DNA of 54,943 nucleotides from Actinomycetota bacterium (lineage in GTDB: Bacteria; Actinomycetota; Acidimicrobiia; Acidimicrobiales; Ilumatobacteraceae), in assembly GCA_030645675.1 (NCBI GenBank), contig JAUSLQ010000056.1, positions 1 through 54,943 of the forward strand, written 5' to 3'. The notes under the pieces are model-generated. The model saw only the letters and a program-made list of their open reading frames with translations. It did not search any database and was not told the origin of the DNA. The position numbers and the translations under genes are program-made. This document shows positions 8,967-17,112 of this stretch, one piece after another. Position 1 is the first letter of the stretch. The number at the start of each line of letters is the position of its first letter.

Positions 8967-10028
8967 GTGACGTTCGAACTCACCATCGAGCCCCTCGGGC
9001 AGACGGTCGACGTCGAGGAGGGCCAGACCCTCCTCGACGCAAGCCTGCGCGCCGGCGTGTACCTGCCCCACGCGTGTGGTCACGGTCTGTGCGGCACCTG
9101 CAAGGTGCAGGTGCTCGATGGTGAGATCGATCACGGCCCCATCTCCAGCTTTGCGCTGATGGACTTCGAGCGCGAGGAAGGGCTGTGCCTCGCCTGCTGT
9201 GCGACGGCCGAGAGCGACATCACGATCGAGGCCGACATCGACGACGAACCCGATGCGCGCAACCTCCCGGTGCGCAGTGCCACCGCCATCGTCACGCGCA
9301 TCGAGAACCTGACCCCCACGATCAAAGGGGTGTGGGCGAAGGTGGACGCGCCGGAGGGCCTGCCGTTCCAGGCAGGTCAGTACGTCAACGTGCAGCTCCC
9401 CGGCGGGCAGGGTCATCGGCCGTTCTCGTTCGCTCAATCCCCGTCGAACCCGCACGAGATCGAGCTCGACGTGCGTTTCGTGCCCGGCGGCGTGGCGACC
9501 ACATGGATCCACGAGCAGTTGGCAGTCGGCGATCAGCTGCAGCTTGCCGGGCCGTACGGCCGCTTTCATGTGCGTGCGTCTGCCAACCAGCCCCTGCTCT
9601 TCCTTGCGGGTGGGTCGGGCCTGTCCAGCCCGCGTTCGATGATCCTCGACCTCGTCGAGCAGGGCTGCACGCTGCCGATCACGCTGGTCTACGGCGCCCG
9701 CAACCGTGACGAGCTGTACTACGTCGACGAGTTCACCCGCCTGGCCACCGAAGTACCCACGTTCACCTACGTGCCGACACTGTCGCACGAGCCCGACGAC
9801 AGCGACTGGACCGGCGCTCGTGGCTTCGTGCACGATGCCGCCAAGGCCCACTTCCAAGGCGACTTCCGTGGGCTCAAGGCGTACCTGTGTGGCCCGCCGG
9901 CGATGATCGATGCCTGCATCAGCACCCTGATGCAGGGCCGGCTGTTCGAGCGCGACATCTACCAGGAGCTGTTCATCTCGGCAGCCGACACGGCGCGGGC
10001 GCGCAGCCCGCTGTTCAAGCGGATCTGA
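8967..10028 (+). CDS. dmpP: Phenol hydroxylase reductase (P5)
   Basis: Iron-sulphur flavoprotein that passes electrons from NADH to the diiron centre. The N-terminal plant-type [2Fe-2S] domain has C37, C42, C45 and C77. The FAD-binding RPFSFAQSP segment follows, then the nucleotide-binding LFLAGGSGLSS and the CGPPAMIDA motif near the C-terminus. The length of 353 residues matches DmpP. It starts with GTG 8967, 10 bp after dmpO. It is followed 2 bp later by the ferredoxin gene. Confidence 0.94.
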   Translation: MTFELTIEPLGQTVDVEEGQTLLDASLRAGVYLPHACGHGLCGTCKVQVLDGEIDHGPISSFALMDFEREEGLCLACCATAESDITIEADIDDEPDARNLPVRSATAIVTRIENLTPTIKGVWAKVDAPEGLPFQAGQYVNVQLPGGQGHRPFSFAQSPSNPHEIELDVRFVPGGVATTWIHEQLAVGDQLQLAGPYGRFHVRASANQPLLFLAGGSGLSSPRSMILDLVEQGCTLPITLVYGARNRDELYYVDEFTRLATEVPTFTYVPTLSHEPDDSDWTGARGFVHDAAKAHFQGDFRGLKAYLCGPPAMIDACISTLMQGRLFERDIYQELFISAADTARARSPLFKRI

Positions 10029-10030
10029 CC

Positions 10031-10387
10031 ATGGCCGTGAGCACGACCACCCCCCACACCGTCACCGTCCTCCCTGAGGGCGCGCAGTTCCGTTGCCGCC
10101 CTGATCGGAACGTGCTCGAGAGCATCAGCGACGGCGTGCAAGCCGGTTGCCGCAACGGCGGTTGTGGCGTGTGCCGCGTGCAGGTGGTCTCCGGAGCGTT
10201 CACCGCCAAGAAGATGAGCAAGGCTCATGTGACGCCGGAAGACCTGGAACGCAACATCGTCCTCGCCTGCCGGATCTTCGCTACCGACGACCTCACCATT
10301 CGCCCGTGCCCCCGCCCGGCGCACGTGCTGACACCAACAACCAGCAACGACAACACCTCGATGACAGCTGCTGATATCAACGACTGA
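10031..10387 (+). CDS. dmpQ: Chloroplast-type [2Fe-2S] ferredoxin (DmpQ/XylT-like)
   Basis: Ferredoxin of 118 residues with cluster cysteines C40, C45, C48 (AGCRNGGCGVC) and C80 (LACR). In Pseudomonas this protein reduces the iron of catechol 2,3-dioxygenase after oxidative inactivation, and its gene precedes that of the dioxygenase, as here. The C-terminal tail is rich in Thr, Asn and Asp. Its last codons lie inside the 13-bp tandem repeat that fills the gap to the dioxygenase. Confidence 0.9.
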   Translation: MAVSTTTPHTVTVLPEGAQFRCRPDRNVLESISDGVQAGCRNGGCGVCRVQVVSGAFTAKKMSKAHVTPEDLERNIVLACRIFATDDLTIRPCPRPAHVLTPTTSNDNTSMTAADIND

Positions 10388-10423
10388 CATCAACGACTCA
10401 CATCAACGACTCACATCAACGAC
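10376..10423. repeat. 13-bp tandem repeat, 3.7 copies
   Basis: Four consecutive copies of ATCAACGACTSAC (copy 4 is ATCAACGAC only), starting inside the last codons of the ferredoxin gene and ending just before the AAAGGAG ribosome site of the dioxygenase. A TGA stop lies in copy 1; the later copies carry C where copy 1 has G, which removes that TGA and leaves TCA. It probably arose by slippage; it may tune the spacing between the two genes. Confidence 0.9.
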
Positions 10424-10437
10424 AAAGGAGACAAGAC

Positions 10438-11364
10438 ATGGGAATGACCGGCGTGCTCCGTCCTGGGCACATGCAGCTGAAGGTCCTCGACCTCGACGAA
10501 GCGGTCGAGTTCTACACGAAGGTCGTCGGCCTGGTGCAAACCGGTCGCGACGCCACCCGCGCCTACTTCAAGGGCTGGGACGAGCGCGACCACAACAGCC
10601 TCGTCCTGCGCGACGCGGGAGAGGCCGGCATGGACTTCTACGGCTTCAAGGTGGCCGACGCGGCCACACTCGAGAAGCTGGACGCAGACCTGAAGAACTA
10701 CGGGGTCACCACCGAGCGGATCCCCGCCGGCGACCTGCTGGAGACGGGCGAGCGCGTGCGCTTCGAGATCCCGTCGGGTCACCAGATCGAGCTGTATGCG
10801 CACAAGACCGATGTCGGCAATGGCTCCGGCTACTTCAACCCGCCGCCGTGGAACGAGGCGTCGGAGCGCGGCATCGCCCCGATCCGCATGGATCATGCGC
10901 TCCTCTACGGCCCCGACATCGAGAAGGTGCAGGCGCTGTTCGTCGACGTGCTCGGCTTCTACCTCGTCGAGCACATCCTGCTCGAGGACGGCGTCACCGA
11001 CCTCGCCATCTGGCTGTCGTGCAGCACCAAGGCCCACGACGTCGCACTGGTGCGCAACGAGGAGCCCGGCAAGCTGCACCACACCGCCTTCCTGCTCGAA
11101 AGCTGGGAGAAGGTGCTGCGCGCCGCCGACCTGATGTCGATGAACAAGGTCACCATCGACATGGGGCCCACCCGCCATGGCGTCACCCGCGGCACGACCA
11201 TCTACGCCTTCGACAACTCGGGCAACCGCTTCGAGACGTTCTGCGGTGGCTACCAGAGCTACCCGGACTGGGAGCCCCTCACCTGGACGTGGGACGAGGT
11301 CGGCCCGGCCGTCTTCTACCACGACCGCCAGCTGAACCCCGCCTTCCTCGGCGTCTACACCTGA
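10438..11364 (+). CDS. dmpB: Catechol 2,3-dioxygenase (extradiol)
   Basis: Fe(II)-dependent ring cleavage of catechol to 2-hydroxymuconic semialdehyde (XylE/DmpB family). It has 308 residues, two vicinal-oxygen-chelate domains, and metal ligands H153 (IRMDHALLY), H214 (KLHHTAF) and E266 (RFETFCGG). These are essentially the XylE positions 153, 214 and 265. A strong AAAGGAG lies upstream of ATG 10438. It is the last gene of the hydroxylase operon and is followed by a convergent hairpin at 11395-11431. Confidence 0.96.
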   Translation: MGMTGVLRPGHMQLKVLDLDEAVEFYTKVVGLVQTGRDATRAYFKGWDERDHNSLVLRDAGEAGMDFYGFKVADAATLEKLDADLKNYGVTTERIPAGDLLETGERVRFEIPSGHQIELYAHKTDVGNGSGYFNPPPWNEASERGIAPIRMDHALLYGPDIEKVQALFVDVLGFYLVEHILLEDGVTDLAIWLSCSTKAHDVALVRNEEPGKLHHTAFLLESWEKVLRAADLMSMNKVTIDMGPTRHGVTRGTTIYAFDNSGNRFETFCGGYQSYPDWEPLTWTWDEVGPAVFYHDRQLNPAFLGVYT

Positions 11365-11394
11365 TCGATCCACCCGTCAGGACGCCGTAGGGGT

Positions 11395-11431
11395 CGGTGC
11401 GCTCCGTGTGTGATGCACGCGGAGCGCACCG
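11395..11431. terminator. Bidirectional hairpin between convergent genes
   Basis: Perfect 12-bp stem CGGTGCGCTCCG / CGGAGCGCACCG with a 13-nt loop. It sits in the 97-bp gap between the stop of catechol 2,3-dioxygenase (plus) and the stop of the ThDP enzyme (minus). The position and symmetry suit a terminator for both strands, although no U-run is present. Confidence 0.65.
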
Positions 11432-11461
11432 GCGCGGAGCGCGTCACTCGCGCGTGGTGCG

Positions 11462-13033
11462 TCACTCGGTGACGAGGTGAACGAGTGACGCTGAGCCGGC
11501 TTCGACGGCACGCGCCAACGCGGCCAGCGTGCCGTCCACGGTCGTGGTGCGCTCGGCGTTCATGCCGAAGCTGCGGGCGAGCTCGACGAAATCGGGGTTG
11601 GTGAGCGCGGTGCCGATCTGCCGCCCGGGAAAGCGTCGCTGTTGGTGAGTCCGAATCGTGCCGTAGCAGCGGTTGTCGACCACCAGGACGATGATCGCCA
11701 GCCGTTCGTGCGCGACGGTTGCCAGCTCCTGGGCGGTCATCATCAGGTCGCCATCGCCGGCGAAGCACAGCACCACGCGATCAGGGTGGGCCAGCTTGGC
11801 GGCGACGGCCGCAGGCAGCCCGTAGCCCATCGAACCGCCCACGGGTGCCAGTTGCCGGCCGGGCCGGCGGTAGCCGTATGAGCGGTGCAGGGGGCGGGTG
11901 AAGTTGCCGGCACCGTTGGTGACGATGGCGTCGTCGGGGAGCAGGTCGCGCATTCCACGGGCGATCTCGTCGAGCATGCCGCCGGTGGCACACCACGCTT
12001 CGTAGGTGGCACGCGCCGCGGCCGTCCATGTTGACCAGCGTGGCTGGGCGGTGACGCTGCCCAGACCGGACAGGAAGGCCTCCGGGTCGGTCGCGATGGC
12101 GAGCTGCGGGGTGAACACCCTGCCCAGCTCGCGTGGCTCCGGATGCACGTGCACCAGAGCCGCGCCGAGACCCGCATGGTCGAGGAGGGTGAAGCCGGTG
12201 GTGGTGGGATCATCGAGCCGGTCGCCGATGGCCAGCACCACGTCGGCCCGGCGGAGCCACTCCGTCAGCGCCGGGTCGGCTCCAAGGCCGAGTGCGCCGG
12301 CGAACGCCGGCAGGCGATGGTCGACCAGATCCTGCCGGCGGAAGCCGCACACCAGCGGAATGCCCGGGAGGGTGGTGGGCAGCAGGTCGATCGCCGTCGT
12401 GCTCCAGCGGCTGCCCCCGACGATCGCGACAGGGCGCTCAGCCGCGGCGAGGAGATCGCGCACGTCGTCGGCGGTTGCGGCGGGCACCGAGGCCACTGTC
12501 GGTGGCGGAGCATTGCGCACGCTGGTGGAGCACTCCAGTTCGAGCACGTCCTCGGGCAGGCCGATCATCACCGGCCCAGGGCGACCGGAAGTCGCGATCG
12601 CCCATGCGCGGGCAACCACTTCGGGGGCGCGGTTCGGGTCGTCGAGCTCGTGCACCCATTTGCACACGGAGCCGAACACCGCGCCGAGGTCCATCTCCTG
12701 GAACGCATCGCGGCCACGCTGGTGCCGCGGCACCTGGCCGACGAACACGAGCAGCGGGGTCTCGTCCTGCTGCGCCGTGTGGACGCCGACCATCGCGTTG
12801 GCGACGCCCGGGCCGCGGGTCACCATGACGATGCCCGGCCGGCCGGTGAGCTTCCCGTGGGCCTCAGCAGCGAACGCGGCGCCGCTCTCGTGCCGGCAGG
12901 AGACGAACTGCAGCTCGGGTGTGTCGTACAACGCGTCGAGCACCGCGAGGTAGCTCTCGCCCGGAACGCCGAAGGCACGATCTGCCCCGAGCGTGACGAG
13001 TTGGCGGACGATCTGCTGTGCTGTGGTGGGCAT
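11462..13033 (-). CDS. Thiamine-diphosphate-dependent enzyme (acetolactate synthase / benzoylformate decarboxylase type)
   Basis: A 523-residue protein with the three-domain ThDP layout. The N-terminal Pyr domain has the activating glutamate in CRHESGAAFAAE, then comes a central domain, and a C-terminal PP domain carries the cofactor motif GDGDLMMTAQEL...VVDN. ATG 13033 is chosen over an upstream in-frame start because GAGGCG precedes it and the domain begins there. The reaction is unknown. Position beside an aromatic pathway allows an aryl-2-oxoacid decarboxylase role, but acetolactate-synthase-like enzymes are equally compatible. Its 5' region faces the ABC importer across an operator-like palindrome. 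Confidence 0.75.
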   Translation of the reverse strand: MPTTAQQIVRQLVTLGADRAFGVPGESYLAVLDALYDTPELQFVSCRHESGAAFAAEAHGKLTGRPGIVMVTRGPGVANAMVGVHTAQQDETPLLVFVGQVPRHQRGRDAFQEMDLGAVFGSVCKWVHELDDPNRAPEVVARAWAIATSGRPGPVMIGLPEDVLELECSTSVRNAPPPTVASVPAATADDVRDLLAAAERPVAIVGGSRWSTTAIDLLPTTLPGIPLVCGFRRQDLVDHRLPAFAGALGLGADPALTEWLRRADVVLAIGDRLDDPTTTGFTLLDHAGLGAALVHVHPEPRELGRVFTPQLAIATDPEAFLSGLGSVTAQPRWSTWTAAARATYEAWCATGGMLDEIARGMRDLLPDDAIVTNGAGNFTRPLHRSYGYRRPGRQLAPVGGSMGYGLPAAVAAKLAHPDRVVLCFAGDGDLMMTAQELATVAHERLAIIVLVVDNRCYGTIRTHQQRRFPGRQIGTALTNPDFVELARSFGMNAERTTTVDGTLAALARAVEAGSASLVHLVTE

Positions 13034-13074
13034 CGCCTCAGCATGCGCCGCCGCCGCCGTTGGCGCGGAGTGAG

Positions 13075-13100
13075 CCGTTCCGGATTGTGGAACGCGTTCC
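13075..13100. promoter_or_regulatory. Palindromic operator-like site 3 of 3 in a divergent promoter region
   Basis: CCGTTCCG-N5-TGGAACGC (13075-13095, one mismatch from perfect), overlapping a second perfect palindrome GGAACGCGTTCC (13089-13100), so three half-sites are present. It lies in the 132-bp gap between the divergently transcribed ThDP gene and the ABC importer operon. Sites at 733 and 5284 share the core, so all the aromatic units may answer to one regulator. Confidence 0.55.
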
Positions 13101-13165
13101 TTGTGCGTTCGGAGCACGCGCGTTGATACTCCGCCCGATCACACCGATTGATGAGGGGGAGAGCT

Positions 13166-14473
13166 ATGCAAGGAATTCGTCCGACGCGCCGCAGGACATG
13201 GGGTGCGGTAGCGGTAGCGACCATGGTGGTACTCGTCGGGTGCTCCGACGACAAGGCCACCACAACCACCACGGCAGCCGCCGCAGGCACCACGGCTCCG
13301 GGGGCCACCGATGGCGGCACCGGCGGTGATGGCCTCGATTGCGGCCTCGCCAACGGACAGCCTGCCACCGGCGATCCCATCAAGATCGGTGCCGTCGTCG
13401 GCGCGACGGGCCCGGCCGACTTCAGCTCCGCTGCCCAGGGTGCGCAGGCGTACTTCAACTGCGTCAACGCCAACGGTGGCATCAACGGCCGCCCCATCCA
13501 GTATCTGGTGGAAGACGATGGCTGGGACCCGGAGAAGGCCGTGACCGTTGCCAAGAAGCTGGTCGAGGACGAAGGCGTCGTGGGCATGGTCGGCAGCACG
13601 AGCTTCGTCGAGTGCGCCGCGAACTCCGACTACTACGCCACGCAGGGTGTTGCCGTCATCGCCGGTGTCGGCGTGCCGCGCGAATGCTTCTTCTCGTCGA
13701 ACATCGCTCCGGTCAACCAGGGCCCGCGGCTGTCGGGCATCGGCGCTGCCGAGTACGCCCGCGAGCAGGGGGCCAAGACCATGGCGTGCATCGCAAACGT
13801 GATCCCGAACTTCGGCGGTTGGGTGTGTCAGGGTCTCGAGGCGTGGGGGGCTGAGAACGGTGTGACCGTGCAGTCGTTCAACGGCCAGCCCGATCTCAGC
13901 GACGCAGAGACGATCATGCAGCAGGCGCTGGCCACCAACCCCGATGCGATCGTCGTGGTGGAAGCCGGCCCCGGCGTCACCGGCTACCTCAAGGTGGCCG
14001 AGCAACTCGGCGCGACCGTCGACTTCTACGGCCCGACCTCGGCGTACGACTCCGCGTTCCCCGCTGCGGTCGGCGAGCACTGGTTCGGCAGGTTCCCGGC
14101 CGAGATCGAGTTCAACACGATGGACTCCACCGGCCCGGACAACGTGCTCTGGCAGGCAGTGATGGCCGAGTACGGAGCGAGCGACGCGCCGATCGACAGC
14201 TTCTCGCAGGGTGGTTTCCTCTCCGCCAAGATCGCGGTCGACGCTCTGCTGGGGCTGGACACCGTGGACCGTGCGTCGGTGACCGCGGCGTTCATCGCTG
14301 TGGCCGACTACGAGAGCGATCTGGTGTGCAGCCCGTGGAGCTTCGGTGAGGGCGACCACCACAACGCCAACCACACCGGCCGCATCGTCGAGCTGAACGC
14401 CGAGGGCGGTTGGACGGTCGTCAAGGAGTGCTTCGACATTCCGGACCCCGAGATCGCAGACCTGGTCGGCTGA
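13166..14473 (+). CDS. Liv-type ABC importer substrate-binding lipoprotein
   Basis: Type I periplasmic-binding-protein fold (branched-chain amino acid/amide/aromatic family). The N-terminus has an Arg-rich start, a hydrophobic stretch and a lipobox (VLVGC), followed by a Thr/Ala/Gly-rich linker. The mature part opens with IKIGAVVGATGPADFS, typical of ligand-binding domain 1. ATG 13166 is preceded by GAGGGGGAG. It heads a five-gene operon with two permeases and two ATPases. Proximity to the phenol genes and the shared palindrome suggest uptake of an aromatic acid or similar compound; this is inference. Confidence 0.88.
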   Translation: MQGIRPTRRRTWGAVAVATMVVLVGCSDDKATTTTTAAAAGTTAPGATDGGTGGDGLDCGLANGQPATGDPIKIGAVVGATGPADFSSAAQGAQAYFNCVNANGGINGRPIQYLVEDDGWDPEKAVTVAKKLVEDEGVVGMVGSTSFVECAANSDYYATQGVAVIAGVGVPRECFFSSNIAPVNQGPRLSGIGAAEYAREQGAKTMACIANVIPNFGGWVCQGLEAWGAENGVTVQSFNGQPDLSDAETIMQQALATNPDAIVVVEAGPGVTGYLKVAEQLGATVDFYGPTSAYDSAFPAAVGEHWFGRFPAEIEFNTMDSTGPDNVLWQAVMAEYGASDAPIDSFSQGGFLSAKIAVDALLGLDTVDRASVTAAFIAVADYESDLVCSPWSFGEGDHHNANHTGRIVELNAEGGWTVVKECFDIPDPEIADLVG

Positions 14474-14475
14474 CC

Positions 14476-15363
14476 TTGCTCGCGATACCCGACTTCGGAC
14501 CGTTCATCGTCAGCGGGCTGGCCATCGGCGCGGTCTACGCCCTCTCCGGGCTGGGCCTGGTCATGCTCTATCGCACGACCTCGGTGGTCAACTTCGCCTA
14601 CGGCGCGGTCGGCGCAGTGGGTGCGCTCACTGCCTGGGAACTGCAGCAGAACGGACTTCCGGAGTGGGTCAGCTGGATCGCGGCCATCCTCGTGTCGACC
14701 GCGATCAGCACGCTGTACGGCGTGCTGATCGCGGGCCGGCTGAGCGGCCGTGATCAGTCGGTCAATGCAGCTGCCACCCTTGGTGTGGCACTGCTGATGA
14801 TCGGTTTCGCCAACTGGCGCTGGAGCGATACTCCGCGGTCGTTCTCGCTGCCCACCGACGACTTCGGCCCGACGGTGCTCGGGGTGCGCATCATCGCCAC
14901 CAAGATCGTCGCGCTGGCCCTGGCCGCGGCGCTCTCGTGGGGAACTTCGGTGGTGCTCCATCGCACCGACACCGGTCTCGCCATGCGGTCGCTCGCCAGC
15001 GATCGCACGCTGTCGTCCGTGCTCGGGGTGTCGCAGCAGCGCTTCGGCGCCCTCGCCTGGGCGATGAGCGGTGCCGTCGGCGGTGTGAGCGGCCTGCTGC
15101 TGGCCGACCTGGTGCGGTTGGAGGTTCGTACGCTGACGTTCATCATCGTCCCCGCCGCCGCGGCGGCTCTCGTGGCCGGTCTGCGTTCGTTGCCGATCGT
15201 GATCCTTGCCGGTCTGGGCATTGGCCTGGTCGAGTCGTGCGGCGCGGTGTTCACGTCCGTCTCCAACTACCGCGGCATCGTGCCGTACGCCTTGGTGATC
15301 GCGATGCTGATGTGGTCGCATCGGTCGAAGAGCATCGCCATCGTCGCCAAGGACGGGCGGTGA
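14476..15363 (+). CDS. livH: Liv-type ABC permease (LivH-like)
   Basis: Integral membrane permease of 295 residues with about eight hydrophobic segments. The LivH signature region GLGLVMLYRTTSVVNFAYGAVGAVGA lies near the N-terminus. The start is most likely TTG 14476, 2 bp after the preceding stop, because the hydrophobic segment begins right there; upstream in-frame codons belong to the preceding gene. It is followed after 4 bp by the second permease gene. Confidence 0.88.
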   Translation: MLAIPDFGPFIVSGLAIGAVYALSGLGLVMLYRTTSVVNFAYGAVGAVGALTAWELQQNGLPEWVSWIAAILVSTAISTLYGVLIAGRLSGRDQSVNAAATLGVALLMIGFANWRWSDTPRSFSLPTDDFGPTVLGVRIIATKIVALALAAALSWGTSVVLHRTDTGLAMRSLASDRTLSSVLGVSQQRFGALAWAMSGAVGGVSGLLLADLVRLEVRTLTFIIVPAAAAALVAGLRSLPIVILAGLGIGLVESCGAVFTSVSNYRGIVPYALVIAMLMWSHRSKSIAIVAKDGR

Positions 15364-15367
15364 CTCG

Positions 15368-16405
15368 ATGAACCGCGCCCTCGCTGCTCACTGGCCGACG
15401 GCCTTGCGCCTCCTCGGGATCGTCGCGCTCGGGGTGCTGGTGCCCAACCAGTTCGGTGCCGGCTGGCTCAGCACGCTCACGACGTGTGTCGTGGTCTCGC
15501 TGCCGGCCGCCGGCGTGGGCCTGCTCTATGGCGAGCTGGGCCTCACCTCCCTCACCCAGTTCGCGTTCGCCGGGCTGGGTGGATGGATCGCGCTTCGGCT
15601 CGGCATCGGCTTCGGCTGGCCGATGCCGCTGCTGATCCTCGCGGCAGTGGTGGTGACCGCCGTGTTCGGGGCGATCCTCTCGATCCCGGCGCTGCGCCTG
15701 CGCGACTTGTACCTGGCGCTGGTGACGCTGATGGTTGCCGCCAGCGTCAACATCGCCCTCAACGCCGCGGGCTTCCCGAACGGTGGTGGTGGCTTCCTCG
15801 GGTACCAGAAGGTGGGCAAGCTCTCCCGCCTGCCGCGGCCGTCCTTCGCGACCTCCGATGCCGCCTACTTCCGTCTCGTGCTGGCCCACGCAGCGGTCGT
15901 GTTCCTGCTGTTCGGTCTGGTCAAGCGCAGCGCGGTCGGGCGAGCATGGGCGCTGACTGCGCAGAGCGAGGGCGCCGCCAGATCGGCGGGAGTGAAGGTG
16001 ACCCAGCTGAAGGTGCTTGCGTTCGCGATGGCAGCTGCGGTCAGCGGGCTTGCAGGGGCACTGATCGCCGGGCAGCTGGGCCAGCTCGCACCGTCCACGT
16101 TCCAGCCGGCGAACTCGATCCTGCTGTTCGCGCTGGTGGTGATCGGCGGTGCTCGATCGCCACTTGGATGGTGTCTCGCGGCGTTGCTGTACCGAGCCGC
16201 CCCCTACCTGCTGGACCAGTGGGGAGTCGATGGCAACATCGCAACGATGATCTTCGGCGCAGCCGTGATCTTCAACCTGCTCTCGGCCCCGGGTGGCATG
16301 GCGGAGCAGTTCAAGGGCGCCGGCCGCAAGCTGATCGGCCTCGTCGCCGGCATGCGCCGGCCGTCGGCGCCGGTGGCGCCTGACGCGGAAGGGCTGCCGG
16401 CATGA
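15368..16405 (+). CDS. livM: Liv-type ABC permease (LivM-like)
   Basis: A 345-residue membrane permease with several hydrophobic segments. The family string GELGLTSLTQFAFAGLGG and the cytoplasmic coupling region GRAWALTAQSEGAARSAGV are visible. The C-terminal 25 residues are soluble and Pro/Ala-rich. The stop overlaps the ATG of the ATPase gene by 4 bp. It forms the translocation pore with the LivH-like partner. Confidence 0.9.
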   Translation: MNRALAAHWPTALRLLGIVALGVLVPNQFGAGWLSTLTTCVVVSLPAAGVGLLYGELGLTSLTQFAFAGLGGWIALRLGIGFGWPMPLLILAAVVVTAVFGAILSIPALRLRDLYLALVTLMVAASVNIALNAAGFPNGGGGFLGYQKVGKLSRLPRPSFATSDAAYFRLVLAHAAVVFLLFGLVKRSAVGRAWALTAQSEGAARSAGVKVTQLKVLAFAMAAAVSGLAGALIAGQLGQLAPSTFQPANSILLFALVVIGGARSPLGWCLAALLYRAAPYLLDQWGVDGNIATMIFGAAVIFNLLSAPGGMAEQFKGAGRKLIGLVAGMRRPSAPVAPDAEGLPA

Positions 16406-17112
16406 TCAGCCTCGTCGACCTGACCGTGCAGTTCGGTGGCGTGCGCCCGCTGGACCGACTGTCCGCGACCATGGGCGCTTCCATTCACGGCGTGATCGGC
16501 CCCAACGGTGCCGGCAAGACGACGCTGCTGAACGTGCTCAGCGGTTTCACGCCGTGCACCACCGGCCGTGTCGTCGCCGACGGTGTCGACCTGTCGGACA
16601 TGGCGCCCGAGGCGCGGGCCAGATGGGGGCTCCGTCGCACGTTCCAGACCGACCAGCTGGCCGGTTGGCGAAGTGTGCACGACAACGTCGCGGTGATGGC
16701 CGACACGACCCTGCCGCACCACGACCGCAAGCGAGCGGTGTCCGATGCCTTGGACTTCGTCGGGTTGGACCGGCCGGAACGCCTCGCCGGCTCGCTGTCG
16801 GTGCTGGAACGCCGGCTCGCCGAGCTGGCTCGCGCACTCGTCGGCCACCCCCGGCTGGTGCTGATGGACGAGCCCGCCAGTGGCATGGTGGCCCATGAGA
16901 CCGATGCGTTCGCCGTGCTCGTGCGCCGCATCCCGGACCAGTTCGGCGCCCAGGTCGTGCTCATCGAGCACGACATGGACCTGGTCACCGCGCTGTGCAC
17001 CGAAGTGCTCGTGCTCGACTTCGGGCGCTGTCTGGCCGAGGGGCGGACCGAGGTGGTGCTGCAGGACAGGGCCGTGCGTGCGGCGTGGCTGGGAGAGGCG
17101 GACGGAGCATGA
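16402..17112 (+). CDS. livG: Liv-type ABC ATPase (LivG-like) with degenerate signature motif
   Basis: ATP-binding subunit of 236 residues. Walker A is canonical (GPNGAGKTT), Walker B with its catalytic glutamate is LVLMDEPASG, and the H-loop histidine is present in VLIEHDMD. The ABC signature, usually LSYGQ or LSGGQ, reads LSVLERR, which lacks the glycines that contact ATP in the partner site. This matters because the partner LivF has an altered Walker A. It starts by ATGA overlap with the permease and ends by ATGA overlap with livF. Confidence 0.9.
   Translation: MISLVDLTVQFGGVRPLDRLSATMGASIHGVIGPNGAGKTTLLNVLSGFTPCTTGRVVADGVDLSDMAPEARARWGLRRTFQTDQLAGWRSVHDNVAVMADTTLPHHDRKRAVSDALDFVGLDRPERLAGSLSVLERRLAELARALVGHPRLVLMDEPASGMVAHETDAFAVLVRRIPDQFGAQVVLIEHDMDLVTALCTEVLVLDFGRCLAEGRTEVVLQDRAVRAAWLGEADGA

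Noticed and set aside
6941-8986. 681-codon open frame on the minus strand opposite the phenol hydroxylase alpha subunit
   Set aside because: Arises from high-GC codon bias of the plus-strand gene; the translation has low-complexity Val/His/Arg/Gly composition and no family motifs.
10376-10423. CRISPR-like repeat array
   Set aside because: Units are contiguous 13-bp copies without spacers.
13148-13165. Upstream TTG/ATG starts for the ABC binding lipoprotein
   Set aside because: ATG 13166 has the GAGGGGGAG ribosome site at correct distance and a normal lipoprotein signal peptide; the ribosome site would lie within the longer version.
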